Numbered from the stretch's first letter, positions 1 through 11,710 are shown. The stretch is 64,000 bases of DNA from Jaltomata sinuosa (GCA_003996215.1 QJPP01000003.1:2170001-2234000); one strand, 5' to 3'. Numbers and translations are program-made. Notes: generated from the sequence alone by a model not told the origin.

Positions 1-618
1 AAAGGACCCTATACATTCATGACTATAAGAAACATCAAAAGCAATATAACTAGCCTACTACACAATTGCTGGATCAACTGATCAAGTTTCTACTACTATA
101 AGCTCTTTTTGTACACCTTATTGGCCTATTATTTCCTTCACCTCCTTTTGAACTTGGGCAATAACTAGTTCAGGTTGCACACTTTCTTAAACCCCGTTAT
201 CAAATCAAAATCAGGAAAACAAATGAAAATAAAGAAAGTATAATATAATTTCTAGCAAAGTATGTTCAAGCGATCATCCTTGAGTTTATGGCTCCGCCAC
301 TAAGTGTATCTTTCAAGGTAACTTGTCCCTTAACAAATCAAAGAAGGTAGTGTTAGAGACGGGAAGTACAATTTAGGGTCTGTAACTTTACACTACCCTG
401 CTTAACATAGTATTGAAATTTGAATTTGAGTTTTATGCGTTAATGGTATAGAAAAGTACAAGTAATTCGATCTAGATCACTTACAAAGTAAAACTCTATT
501 GAAAATAAAAGAAAGTAAATTTAGATGACATACAATACTTGATAATATGATAAAAACTACATTAGCTTGATATCACAAGTTAAATTATAGTGAGAGTGTA
601 ACAAATTTCAAACTATCA

Positions 619-675
<57 letters not shown>

Positions 676-1219
676 TTTAAATCCATTAAATTATAGGAAA
701 GGTCCTCTCTGCTTCTTCTTTAGTTCTTTCCCCTTTCCCTATCACTAGGCTTGCCCTTTCATGAAAAAGAATTATTTTTTAAAATGTAAAAAGAATAGTA
801 AAATAGCAAGTAAGAATGTAGACAGACAGAATCATAGGTCTCCACTCCGAATAAGTTTTTTTTTTTAAAAAAAAGAACAGATTGGAAAGCAACAAATCTG
901 GGTTGTTGACAACTTTGTTTTAATTATATATTCAAATTGATGTGCCAAAAGTGGAGAGTAGTTCAATTTAATCATTCTCCGTGACGGCAACTGCCTAATA
1001 CGTATCTAACACGGGCTCCTTTTGTTGTGTTTAGTTTTCAACACTATGAGGCGCAACAATTAATAATTTAACTATATTTACAAATTTTTATGTTCTAATA
1101 CGTCGGTATCTAAAGTGACATTTTAATATATAGGAGTCTATTTTGATTTATAGGAATTCGTCATCAAATTAAGAAAATGGTTGTGGTGCACCACAAAGAT
1201 TTTAGACCAATGACTAATT
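1..1219. other. Intergenic, AT-rich, no gene seen
   Basis: I see no plausible coding exon here. The only distinct structure is an (AT)n microsatellite at about 622-671. Polypyrimidine sequence (about 704-760) and short A/T runs make up much of the rest. Confidence 0.6.
622..671. repeat. (AT)n microsatellite
   Basis: About 50 bases of nearly perfect alternating AT, seen directly. It is likely length-polymorphic. Confidence 0.95.
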
Positions 1220-1552
1220 TTTTTAGTAGAACTTACATAAAACACAGTAGTTTGGTCCCTAATTACGTTTTATCCCACTACTTTAAAATATTACATTTTC
1301 CCCGATAGTTTAAAAAATGAAATGATTGTATCCTTTTGTATTTTCGTGTATCCTGGACACATATAACCTCTTAATTATGGCGCTTTAAAAGGAAATAAAA
1401 TATTTACAATTAATGAGGAGTAAATCATTAATTGTAAATGTATTACTATTAACAGATTTACAATTAATGAGGAGTAAATCAAGATTCAGTTAGTTACAAA
1501 GGATTATGCAGTATCCTAGTTCCCTCAAACGACTGGAGAATAGATAATGGTT

Positions 1553-2730
1553 TAAAAATATTGATGGATCCAAAGTGTAAATATTATTGGATAAATGTCC
1601 AATGCGTGGATACATGACCAATGCTTGGATACATTGTACAATATTGTTGGATACATGAAATTAAGCTTTTGTACATGAAATTAAGATTTTGGGGTGTATC
1701 CTTTGATAATAACTACTGTAGAAAAATCATCCGCTGGCAGCATGTTTGGGGAAATTGTCTACGAACCAAATACGGGCACAATTGCATGTATAGAAGGGTC
1801 TGAAAGTGGTGTTCTTGCGATAACGGGTGATGGTAACGTTGACGGACTATTGTATAGACGGAAAGAACATGAAATTAAGCTTTTGTACATGAATTAAAGC
1901 TTGGATACACTGTCCAAAAATACTGTGGAATACATATCCAAAGTGTATGCGTGGATACATGACCAATGCTTGAATACATTGTACAATATTGTTGGATACA
2001 TGTCCAATGTTTATATCTCATTGGATACATGTAGACACCAAAAATACTTGGATACACATTAAATCAGCAACTAATATTGAACTATTAGATACATGGAAAG
2101 AACATGAAATATAGCTTTCGTACATGAATTAAAGCTTGGATACACTGTACAAAAAATATTGATGGATCCAAAGTGTAAATATTATTGGATAAATGTGTAC
2201 AAAAAATGCGTGGATACATGACCAATGGTTGGATACATTGTACAATATTGATGGATACAAGTCCAATGTTTATATCTCATTGGATACATGTAGACACCAA
2301 AAATACTTGGATACACATTAAATCAGCAACTAATATTGAACTATTAGATACATGGAAAGAACATGAAATATAGCTTTCGTACATGAATTAAAGCTTGGAT
2401 ACACTGTACAAAAAATATTGATGGATCCAAAGTGTAAATATTATTGGATAAATGTCCAATGCGTGGATACATGACCAATGCTTGGATACATTGTACAATA
2501 TTGTTGGATACATGAAATTAAGCTTTTGTACATGAATATAATCTTGGATACACATTAAATCAACAACTAATTTTGTACTATTGTATAGACGGAAAGAACA
2601 TGAAATTAAGCTTTCGTACATGAATTAAAGCTTGGATACACTGTACAAAAATATTGATGGATCCAAAGTGTAACTATTATTGGATAAATGTCCAATGTGT
2701 GGATACATGACCAATACTTGGATAATTGTA
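1553..2730. repeat. ~240-bp imperfect tandem repeats rich in GGATACAT
   Basis: The anchor GGAAAGAACATGAA (or its variant) recurs at 1860, 2095, 2354 and 2591, giving spacings of 235, 259 and 237 bases. Inside each unit GGATACA recurs many times, often as TTGGATACATTGTAC. The reading frames through this region are repeat products and not genes. Confidence 0.85.
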
Positions 2731-2939
2731 TTGGCCTTGTCAGTGGTGTTGCTGATTTGCGACTGCGAGTGCTTCTGTTTCTCAAATTTTTTGGGGCAGA
2801 ATCAAGTTTTAGCTTCTTTGGTTGGGGATTCGATGACTGAACAACAGTAGATTGATTAGACCTCTTTTGAAAAACGAATTTTACCAACCTCAACAATCGA
2901 AGATTATGATCTGGCAGCGCCAAATTTTTTTGAAAATTT

Positions 2940-3275
2940 TGGGGAAAACTGGAGTAAGAGAACCGCCGTTGAAAGTGGGAGGAAAAGTTGAGAACAACCG
3001 TTGCCAGTGGGAGGAAAAGTTGAGTGATTTTAGGGATTGAGTTGGTTGAGAACCGCCGTTGAAAGTGGGAGGAAAAGTTGAGAACAACCGTTGCCAGTGG
3101 GAGGAAAAGTTGAGTGATTTTAGGGATTGATTTGGTTGAGAACAACCGTTGCAGTGGGAGGAAAAGTTGAGTGATTTTAGGGATTGAGTTGGATACAAAA
3201 TCTGAGTAAGAGAATAACCGTTGCCAGTGGGAGGAAAGTTGAGTGAATTTAGGCCCTTTTTTAGGGATTGTGGTG
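2940..3275. repeat. Tandem repeat of GGGAGGAAAAGTTGAG units
   Basis: The phrase GTGGGAGGAAAAGTTGAG recurs at least six times. It is arranged in a ~91-base higher-order unit (about 2959-3049 and 3050-3140) followed by shorter partial units. It sits inside the right half of the Mutator-like element. Confidence 0.85.
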
Positions 3276-3399
3276 GATACAGATTTTTAATCATTTAAAC
3301 TCAATTTACTGGGATAAATGTAATTATTTTAAAGTATTGGGATATTTAGTAATTAGGGTAAGGATGTTTGATTAATTATGTAGTTTTTCCATTTTTTTA

Positions 3400-4215
3400 A
3401 TCTGGTTGGTTGAGTGGGAATGATTATGACTTAACTTTCATCCTTTATTTATAAATGAAGCTGAATTTGCATCATTTGAGCCTTGAGGACTCTCTCTAAT
3501 GGCAAAAAGTAATTGATTTTTTATTTATTAAAGCATAAAGGAAGGGGCATTATAGTCCAAACATAATGAGTTTCCATTACCATTTTAGGGTGTTTGTGGA
3601 ACCTTTTTGGCCTTTTACAAAAGCACCAATGGGTATTGGATAAAAGTGTTTTAACTTGTTTAATGTTTAGAACCAAGTTGATTTTATAAGGGCCTAAAGG
3701 CTGGTAATGGGGAATGAGAGTTGAGACTGTTTCAAATGGGATTATTGGATCAAGTAAAATATTAGAGAGTTTTATTTAAGATTCAGACTCAATTAATAAT
3801 TGAACTGATTAAAATGACTCGGGATTAGAAAGAAGTGATTTAGTATTCTCTCTATCATCTCTTTTCTGTATCTCTGATTATCTCATGCCCAATTTTGTAT
3901 CAGCCTAATTCTCATCTCCTTACTTTTTAGCTTATGTTGAATTTACTTATTATCATTAGTAATTACTACTTTGTAATTCTAGCTTAATGTTGAATATAAA
4001 CCGTTAGTTCTATTATAGGGGAGTTATCTATTTTTGGTTTATTATATTTAGATAATAGCGTAATTTTTCCTTTACACTATCACCTCACTTAAAAAGCAAT
4101 CTTGTATAGGAGATCAAATTGAACAGCTCAAGTAAAAATTGTTAGTTATACTTACTTTTTTGTTTGCAAGTTTGTTGGTTCAGTTTTTTTCCATCAGCTC
4201 CAAAACTAAAATTAT
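3400..4215. other. Intergenic, no gene seen
   Basis: AT-rich sequence without convincing open frames or recognisable repeats. Confidence 0.5.
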
Positions 4216-4218
4216 AAG

Positions 4219-4398
4219 AAAATAAGGGTTGGCGAGTGGTGGTACTGCTCCATCTTTAATCAGAGTTCTTGGGTTTGAGCCCTGGATATGGAGAAAATTT
4301 ATTGGAAGCGTCACTCCCAGAATGGGCCTTGCAGTGCGCGATCCTGATTAGTCGGAGCTCCTATATGAATATCGGACACAGAGTGAGAAACCAAAACA
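4219..4398 (+). mobile_element. tRNA-derived SINE (Solanaceae type)
   Basis: Starts near GGTTGGCGAGTGGT (A-box-like). It has a B-box-like GGGTTTGAGCCCTGG about 40-60 bases later, then a family-specific body containing TGCAGTGCGCGATCC and AGTCGGAGCTCC, and ends in an A-rich tail. The 73-residue open frame across it is not a gene. The family assignment is from recall of Solanaceae SINEs. Confidence 0.75.
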
Positions 4399-4727
4399 AA
4401 TTCTCAAATATTTCTTTTTTCCCACTATTTGGCAGAAAATTTAGGATTCACTTTATTGATGGACGGCATTTTGATAGTTGGAAAATTTGAACATAAATAT
4501 TAGTAAGTACCACAAGGAAGATCGTAGGAAAGTTGGGACAAATATATATATGGTGTGATAAAATTAATGAAAGTTGAGGATTAAGTCAAATGGAGTTTAA
4601 TTGAGGATCTTAATACCACCATGACAGTTGCAACCTCATCACACCTATTAAATTACTCACCATCTTTTTAGCATTTGATGCTTGCACCTCTAAAAACATT
4701 TAAAGCAAGTTGTGTGCTTACTAGTCT

Positions 4728-5022
4728 AAGTGCTTCCTCCATCCCAAATTATTTGCTGCTATTTCTAAAAATAGTTATATTAAATTACTTTTTTCGTTCA
4801 TTTTTACTTGTTCACATTCTAAAAATAAAATTTTACTTTTTACTTGTCACTTTATACATATCAACAAAAGACAATTATTTTCTTCCCTGTTTTACTCTTA
4901 GCATTAATTATTTATTCTCCAAATAATTTTTCAAGATCTAATACTAAACATCAATTAATAGGGGTAATACATGATTATTTTTTAAATTGGTGTGACAAAT
5001 AAACATGCATGGAGGGAGTATT
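4728..5022. mobile_element. Stowaway-like MITE
   Basis: Bounded by CTTCCTCCATCCCAAATTA on the left and the inverted partner ATGGAGGGAGTA on the right, about 290 bases apart, with an AT-rich interior. The TCCCTCC-type terminal inverted repeat is typical of plant Tc1/mariner-derived Stowaway elements. Confidence 0.65.
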
Positions 5023-5780
5023 TGTCGTTTTAGAAGTTGAAGACAAAATTAATTACGTAGTTTTTTCAATTTTATCCTTAATAGTGATTGTTTCTTGAAA
5101 ATTATAAACACCACAATAGAGTAAATATTTAGTGAAGGGAGATTATATTTTAAGATGTAAATGAAGATAAAATATCTAATTAATATTTTCTTAATAAACG
5201 TGTAAAAAAAATATGATAAATAATTTAAGAAGGATGGAGCAATAGAAGGAAAAAAAGGCAACTTTGTCGTATCATTGACAAGTGATTAAGCACCAACACT
5301 CCAAAAAATTGACATGCACAATGTAGGAGAGCATACTAAAGGTTCGTTTGGTAAGTCGAATGGATAAACAAGGATATCTTACTTTTTATAGGGACAGTAA
5401 CTCTATTACTTTAGTATAAATAATAAAATAAAATAATCACGAATTTGTTAATATTTCAAATCAAGCATGAAATAAAATTATTATCGTTATCCCGCATATA
5501 ACCAATTTACAAATATTATGAGGTCAACTATAAAATATCCACGAAATCAGTGTGTTAGAGTATATGGGCAAGAATATCATTCCACTAGTCAAAAGGGTAA
5601 CCTTAACAATTCAGCCATGGTTATTTCTTAAGATAATTATAGTCATACTTTCTCATATTTTTTTTCCTTTAAAAAATGAGCCAGATGTCTCTATTCTTAC
5701 TGGTTGAGAGTCAACTAATTCTGTTCTTTAATACGACTATTTCAAATAGGCCCTTGAAGTTTTTGATTCATCCGTTGGGC
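5023..5780. other. Intergenic, no gene seen
   Basis: AT-rich intergenic DNA. No coding exon or clear repeat was recognised. Confidence 0.5.
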
Positions 5781-5782
5781 TT

Positions 5783-6116
5783 ATGCAAGTTGAAATTTGG
5801 ATCAAGAGGAGCAAATTAGGCCCAAATATTAATACTAAGCATGGATGGACCTAACTAAAGTTTGGATCCAGAGGAGCTAGTTAGGCCCAAATATTAGTAC
5901 TGAGCATGGACGGCCCTTACTAAGATTTGGATCAATAGGTGCAAATTAGGCCCAAATATTAGCACTAAGCATGGATGGACCTAACTAAAGTTTGGATCAA
6001 GAGGAGCAAATTAGGCCCAAATATTAGTACTGAGCATGGACGGCCCTTACTAAGATTTGGATCAAAAGGAGCAAATTAGGCCCAAATATTAGTAGTGGGC
6101 ATGGATGGACCTAACT
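5783..6116. repeat. 65-bp tandem array with alternating A/B units
   Basis: GGCCCAAATATTA occurs at 5819, 5884, 5949, 6014 and 6079, exactly 65 bases apart each time. Units alternate between an A form (ATGGATGGACCTAACTAAAG) and a B form (ATGGACGGCCCTTACTAAGA) in the order A-B-A-B-A. The true period is therefore a 130-base dimer. Confidence 0.95.
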
Positions 6117-6254
6117 GCAGCACTCAGCAGGTAACCGCATCAACTTCGGCCCATTTACTCAGGCACCACCGCTACCCTTGATCAAAATTTCAAGCATACT
6201 TATACAGCTGATAATTGAAAAAAGGTAAATAAATAAATAAAATTTATTTTTTTA

Positions 6255-8424
6255 TTTATTACACCTAAGGAGGCTAAGTTAGCGGTAACGGCAGCTAAAA
6301 CGGCAGCCTTTGAAAGCTTATACGACACTTTAGAGGATAAAGGTGGGGATAAGAAGTTATACGGGTTAGCAAAGGCTAGAGAGAGGAGGACTCAGGACCT
6401 TGACCAAGTGAAGTGCATCAAGGACGAAGATGACAAAATACTAGTAGATGAGGTACTCATTAGAAGGAGATGGCAGTCTTACTTCCATGGACTCTTGAAT
6501 GAAGAGGGGAACAAAAGCTTTGTGCTGGGAGATTTGGCACACTCAGAGAGTCGTCGTGACTATGATTATTGTAGCCGTATAAAGATTGAGGAGGTTAAGG
6601 TTGCGATTCGTAAGATGCATAGGGGTAGGGCGACGGGGCCAGATGAGATTCCCGTTAATTTTTGGAAGAGCTCGGGTGAGACAGGTGTAAAGTGGCTAAC
6701 CGAGTTGTTTGATGGTATTTTCAGAACGGCAAAGATGCCTGAAGCTTGGAGATGGAGCACGATGATTCCTTTGTACAAGAACAAGGGCGATATTCAGAAT
6801 TGCAACAACTATAGGGGTATCAAATTGCTAAGCCACACTATGAAGGTCTGTGAGAGGGTGGTGGAGTTGAGGTTGAGACAGATCGTGCCTATTTCTGAGA
6901 ACCAGTTCGGATTTATGCCAGGACGCTCGACTACAGAAGTTATTCATCTCCTTAGAAGACTGGTGGAGCAGTACAGGGAAAGGAAGAAGGACTTGCACAT
7001 GGTGTTCATCGATCTAGAAAAGACGTATGATAAAGTCCCTAGGGAGGTCCTTTGGAGGTGCTTGGAGGCTCGAGGTGTACCCGTGGCGTACACCAGATCA
7101 ATTAAGGACATGTATGAGGGGGCCAAGACTCGCGTTAGAACTGTGGAAGGAGATTCAGAGCACTTTCCCGTGTTAATGGGGTTGCACCAGGGATCGACCC
7201 TTAGCCCTTTTCTATTTGCCTTGGTAATGGATGTATTGACGCGGCAAATACAAGGTGAGGTGCCATTCTGCATGTTATTTGCGGATGATGTAGTTTTGGT
7301 TGACGAAACTCGCGGAGAAGTAAATGCTAAGTTGGAGGTTTGGAGACAGACCCTCGAGTCTAAGGGGTTTAGGTTGAGCAGGACCAAGACTGAATATATG
7401 GAGTGCAAGTTCAGTGAGGCGACTCAGGATGATGACGTAGAAGTGAGGCTGGATACACAGGTCATCCAAAAGAAAGGGAGTTTCAAGTATCTTGGGTCTA
7501 TTATCCAGTAAAATGGAGAGATCGATGAGGATGTCACTCACCGTATTGGTGTTGGGTTGATGAAATGGAGGCTCGCATCTGGAGTCTTGTGTGATAAGAA
7601 GGTGCCTACTAAACTTAAAGGCAAATTCTACAGAGTGGTGGTTCGACCAGCTTTGTTGTATGGAGTAGAGTGTTGGCCAGTAAAGAACTCCCATATTCAA
7701 AAGATGAAGGTGGCGGAAATGAGGATGTTGCGATGGATGTGCGGGTTTACTAGGAAAGATAGGATTAGGAATAAGGATATCCGAGATAAGGTGGGTGTGG
7801 CATCGGTGGAAGATAAGATGCGGGAAGCGAGGTTGAGATGGTTCGGACATGTGAGGAGGAGAGGACGGATGCTCCAGTGCGGAGGTGTGAGAGGTTGGCT
7901 ATGGATGGTTACAGGAGAGGACGAGGTAGACCGAAAAAGTATTGGGGAGAGGTGATTCGACAGGACATGGCGCAGTTGTAGCTTACCGAGGACATGACCC
8001 TAGATAGGAAGGTGTGGAGGACGCGGATTAGGGTAGAAGAGTAGTAGGTAGAAGTGTGTGTAGGCTAGTAGGTAGGAGTGTTTTTCTTTGTTGTCCCGAC
8101 TAGTAATCGTAGTGCTACGCTTATAGTTGTTTGTTCTTGGATTCCTCGTAGTAGTATTTTATGGCAGTGTTCTGCTTCTGTTTGTTGTTTGTTACTACAT
8201 ACTACTTCCTATCGTCTCTTGTAGTTTTATCATGTTTTTTGTATTCTGTATCTTTGTTACGTCCCTTTTTAGCCTATTTTTAGACTGTTTTTGTCTTGAG
8301 CCGGGGGTCTATAGGAAACAGCCTCTCTACCTCACCTCTGAGGTAGTGGTACGGACTGCGTACACTCTACCCTCCCCAGACCCTACGTTGTGGGAATACA
8401 CTGGGTATGTTGTTGTTGTTGTTG
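6255..8424 (+). mobile_element. RTE-type LINE, 5'-truncated and degenerate
   Basis: A non-LTR retrotransposon lacking its 5' end: the endonuclease domain is absent and coding similarity begins near 6261. It carries a reverse transcriptase and a C-terminal domain, then a non-coding 3' tail ending in (TTG)n at about 8410-8424. The tail (GAGCCGGGGGTCTAT, CTCACCTCTGAGG, AGACCCTACGTTGTGGGAAT) matches the 3' half of the TS-like SINEs elsewhere in the window. That fits a LINE/SINE pair sharing a reverse transcriptase recognition tail. Confidence 0.9.
6261..8044 (+). pseudogene. LINE reverse transcriptase pseudogene
   Basis: The open frame runs from about 6261 to a TAA at 7509-7511. It contains RT motif A (FIDLEKTYDKVPR, coding from 7005), a GLHQGSTLSPFLF block and the catalytic FADD box (7278-7289), so the palm residues are intact. 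The same frame resumes after the stop with the conserved thumb/C-terminal region (LYGVECWPVK, MLRWMCGFTRKDRIRN, RWFGHVRR). A single-base-class frameshift near 7866 moves it to another frame, with GRGRPKKYWGEVIRQDM as the continuation. A second TAG follows at 7979-7981, and the presumed natural stop is at 8042-8044. The element cannot make an intact protein and is an old dead insertion. The start at about 6408 that an ORF finder would choose is internal. Confidence 0.9.
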
Positions 8425-8496
8425 TGTACGATCATGGATTTAGACTCTTTGAAATAGATTTAGCAAATATTGAACTCCATAGGCTCGTATAATTAG

Positions 8497-8675
8497 TAGA
8501 GGTGGAACCAGGATTTGAAGTTTATGAGTTCTAAATTGTAAACTTTCGAAGTTACTAGGTTCTACATTAAAATTTGTACATATTCCATGAATTTTAAAGA
8601 TAAATACAAGATTTTGAACTAAACTACTGAGTTCATCGAACCCGCAACAGACGCACCAGCTCCGTCCTGCTCTAA
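8497..8675. mobile_element. Small foldback MITE (GGAGCTGG type)
   Basis: Left end AGAGGTGGAACCAGG and right end CCAGCTCCGTCCTGCTCT are imperfect inverted partners about 180 bases apart. Similar ends occur at 32602-32730 and near 62974. Confidence 0.5.
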
Positions 8676-8679
8676 TGTG

Positions 8680-9068
8680 ATGCTGAGAAAGGTATTACCA
8701 AGACATAATTAGAACAATAATTCTTTTTAAAAGAAGATTAGAACACATTTAACGTTTAATGCCTTTTAAGTAGCATAAACCAATAGAATAAATTCCAAAA
8801 TAGTAGAGACCATAGATCATACAATTATTGGGAAGGAAAAAAATTATGATTGAATTGACATATATTGATATTGCACCAGAAATTCCTTTTCAATACTAAT
8901 AATGAAAATAAAATCATAAGGAAAAGGTATCTTTATTTGCTGTGGTATCCATATTAGATAGATATTGATCAGTAACGGTAACAGGAACATACATATCAGA
9001 GTCGTCGTCAATGATAATAATATTGGCTGGGCTCATCGTTATCAGAATCCATGCATTATATATTTGTA
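8680..9068. other. Intergenic, no gene seen
   Basis: AT-rich, with no supported exon, RNA or repeat. Confidence 0.5.
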
Positions 9069-9069
9069 T

Positions 9070-9294
9070 ATTCCCTCCGTTTCACTAAGTTTGTCCTATT
9101 TTAACTTGACATGAAATTTAAGAAAAGAAGGAAACTTTTTTAATCTTGTGATCTTAAATTCCCTTTAATCTTGTGGTATTAAACATGTCAAGTGGAAAAT
9201 TGAAAAATTGAAAAAGTTGTTAAAATGGAAAGAGACATTGAAATGGATTAAAAAGAAAAAGTAAAACAAACAAATTGAAACGGATGGAGTATTT
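9070..9294. mobile_element. Stowaway-like MITE
   Basis: Left TATTCCCTCCGTTTCACT and right TTGAAACGGATGGAGTA form a clear terminal inverted repeat about 225 bases apart, flanked by TA. The interior is AT-rich and non-coding. Confidence 0.8.
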
Positions 9295-10129
9295 GATTAA
9301 GACATAAAAACACATAGAGACACGCTGCTGAAAGACAGCAAATGTCTTTTTCTCTTCTCGTTGAGGGCGCAAACTGCAAATTTGTCGATTCAATATATAT
9401 GGCTTGTATATTATATTACTATTAGTATTATTATTGCTATCTTCATCTTTCCCCATTTATTGACAACTCCTTATTCAATTCCAATCATACATACTCATAT
9501 ACTGTTTATACTGATGTGATTTTATGACATCCTTATAATTAAACGTAACATCTATCTACTACTCCCTCCATTAATTTGATCAAATCATTTTTCTTTTTTA
9601 GTTGGTTTAAAAACGACTGATCATTTTTTAAAGGGTCAAGCTAGCTAAACTAACTTTTGAACAATGTGAAATAATTTAACTTTGTTCTCCGTTAAAAGTT
9701 GAAGTCAATCTAAAGAATTCAAATTTGATCTTTTGATTTACAAAAGGTCTAACTTTACCCTCCAACAAAATGGTTCAATTTTGATTTTGTGATTTACGAA
9801 AAGTCTAACTTTATCCTAATAAATTATACAAAGAATTCACAAAATAACACTGCACATCCTTCTTTCACCATGCCATCACCGATCAAATTCACCCTTACAT
9901 CTCTCCCTCACCTTCAACATAACCATCAACTAATAAGAGATCTGATTTTTTTTATACTCATGTTTCCCCTACCATTCCATCGTCTCTCAACCAATTTGCT
10001 TTCACAACCCACCACTCCATTTCCACCACTTCCACTTAGTCGTTAGCCACCATGTAAATACAACTGCTGCAAGAATTTATTGTACCCTTAATGAGGCACA
10101 AATGTTATGTCATGATTTCACAAGAATAC
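9295..10129. other. Intergenic; lone MITE end near 9560
   Basis: ACTCCCTCCATTAATTTGATC at about 9560 resembles one Stowaway terminus without a clear partner. The open frame at 9789-10046 is low-complexity Pro/Thr/Ser and has no recognisable domain, so I do not call it a gene. Confidence 0.45.
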
Positions 10130-10570
10130 TAATGTAAATATAATTAATATTATAGCGACATGTTGCAGTTAATTAGTTTTGTACTTTTAGTTAGTTTCAT
10201 ATTTTTACTTGACTTGTAAATAGCACACGTTCATGGAATTTGCAATTCGCTCAAGCCTTTGTCATTCTTGATTTTAGTTTTCTGCATCTAAAATTTTAAC
10301 TTGGTATCAGAGCCAAACTTTGATAAATTCATTTGAACATAACGAACAATCGTCTTCTCTCTATTTGTCTTATTAATGCTTTGGACTTCTTTCTCAACTC
10401 AGCCTAACGAGTTGCTATGGGCTTCTTCTTCTCCAATTCAGCTCATCGAGTCACCAACTTTGTTCCATGCCCACTCCTCAGCCTACTGAGCCTACTCTCT
10501 CCTCTTAGTTTCTAGGTTCATTGTCAGCCTGTTGAACCTGATCTCTCTCTTCATTAAGTTCGGTCCACTT
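10130..10570 (+). mobile_element. Copia-type LTR end, PBS and leader remnant
   Basis: TGGTATCAGAGCC at 10302-10314 is the standard primer-binding site complementary to the 3' end of initiator tRNA-Met in plant Ty1/copia elements. The preceding ~170 bases resemble LTR sequence, and the following CT-rich ~250 bases resemble an untranslated leader. No gag-pol follows, so only the 5' part is left. Confidence 0.65.
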
Positions 10571-10856
10571 TTCAATCTTCTTAAAGAAAAAAAGACACAT
10601 GCATGAGGATGTCAATTATAGCATTTATCTGTCATCAGGTTCTGTAATGATTCCGGGGTACCATCTTTAAGGTTGTCTTGGATGCTCAAAAATCTTATAT
10701 TCACACAAATATATTTAGAATTACAAATTTTGAATTAAAGTATTCTTTATGTTTCAAATTGGTAGCCAACAAAGGACTAACAAATTAATCAGGTTTTACG
10801 ATTCATTGTCAATATATTCACTTGTCTTAAAACTACACTCTTTATAATATTATAAA

Positions 10857-11038
10857 GGGAGTCTCGGAGATAGTAAAATTATCTTCGCATGACCTAAAGA
10901 TCACGGCTTCGAGCCGTGAAAGTAGTCACTAATGCTTGTTAATGGGTAGACTAACTGCATCACTCTCTTTGGGTGCGCCATTCCTCAAACCCTGCTAACG
11001 TGAGATGTTTTAGACACCAAACTGCTCTTTTTTTTTCT
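10857..11038 (+). mobile_element. Au-like SINE, near full length
   Basis: The 5' part has tRNA-like ATGACCTAAAGATCACGG and the B-box-like TTCGAGCCGTG. The body has CACTAATGCTTGTTAATGGG and GGGTGCGCCATTCCTC, the 3' part is GAGATGTTTTAGACACCAA, and it ends in a T-run. The same family occurs at 11931-12061, 17575-17690, 25564-25655 and 37181-37310. Confidence 0.8.
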
Positions 11039-11039
11039 T

Positions 11040-11685
11040 ATAAAAAAGTATTATTTGTTATTATTCTGTATATAATATTAGATAATCTGGAGTGTTGATT
11101 TTTGGAGCGGTGCTTCAGGTGATTGATAACTTTCAGGCCAACATTGACCCTGAACTTACTCCATTCACCAACGAAAAATGAGCACGGACTTGATTCTTTT
11201 TCGTCTTTTTCTTTGCTAATTTTCTTTTCTTATTTTATTCTCTTTCTCAAATATGACTTTATAGTTTAAATTAATCACCATAATAAAGTGTTCCTATCTG
11301 ATCCTTAATCAATATTTTCTTCTTTTCTTAATCTTGAGTTCTAATGTTACTAGTTTCTTGCTTCAACGTGGATTAAATGCAATATATAACTAAGGGATTT
11401 AAAAGCACAAAAGTCCATATTATTAATTATATAACTAAGGGAAATATAATTACAAGCGTACGTGTGCCCATAGCTAGGGGGATCACATTTTGGTTCAATT
11501 GGTTCTACAAATAGTTGAGTTCTAATTAAATTCTAACTCATGATTGGCCTAAAAGCCAGTGACCAGCTGAGTCTAGTACTAGAGCAACACCAAAAAAGAA
11601 ATAAACAAGAACTTGTTCGTAGTAAAATATTTATATAGCTCCAATATTTAGAAATCAAAATACATTTAATTAATTAATAGGAGTA
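11040..11685. other. Intergenic, downstream of the PRE-like gene
   Basis: AT-rich. It probably includes the 3' untranslated and termination region of the minus-strand bHLH gene ending at 11711. No other gene is seen. Confidence 0.5.
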
Positions 11686-11706
11686 TATATATATATATAT
11701 ATATAT
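11685..11706. repeat. (AT)n microsatellite in the 3' UTR of the PRE-like gene
   Basis: About eleven AT dinucleotides end only ~5 bases beyond the stop codon of the minus-strand bHLH gene, so they would be transcribed in its 3' UTR. Confidence 0.9.
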
Positions 11707-11710
11707 GTTA

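Larger units (their letters stand above)
1220..3390. mobile_element. Mutator-like element with long TIRs and internal tandem repeats
   Basis: The left end (about 1225-1315) and the reverse complement of the right end (about 3290-3390) align over roughly 75-90 bases. They share CCCTAATTAC followed by a TATCCCA-TACTTTAAAAT block. Between them lie ~240-bp tandem repeats (1553-2730), a GC-richer repeat array (2940-3250), and two short open stretches that look protein-derived: plus strand about 1694-1850, and minus strand about 2735-2900 with a Lys/Arg-rich segment. No transposase is recognisable. Long TIRs around captured or repetitive sequence suggest a non-autonomous MULE. The exact ends and the target duplication were not resolved. 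Confidence 0.6.

Noticed and set aside
604..671. CRISPR-like or regular spacer array
   Set aside because: A simple AT microsatellite; no repeat-spacer structure occurs anywhere in the window.
2606..3294. Long minus-strand frames with repeated SLNFSSHWQRLFSTF-type protein
   Set aside because: They are translations of the tandem GGGAGGAAAAGTTGAG repeat, present in several frames, with no recognisable domain.
1220..3390. A novel defence or programmed system in the repeat-rich left end
   Set aside because: Terminal inverted repeats and tandem repeats explain it as a non-autonomous transposon; no catalytic domain is present.
6944..7850. Minus-strand frames of 154 and 191 aa
   Set aside because: They are antisense shadows of the LINE reverse transcriptase.
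8127..8492. 121-aa plus-strand frame, hydrophobic at the start
   Set aside because: It runs through the LINE 3' untranslated tail and SINE-like sequence.
10302..10314. tRNA gene fragment
   Set aside because: The 13-base match is the retrotransposon primer-binding site; no cloverleaf surrounds it.
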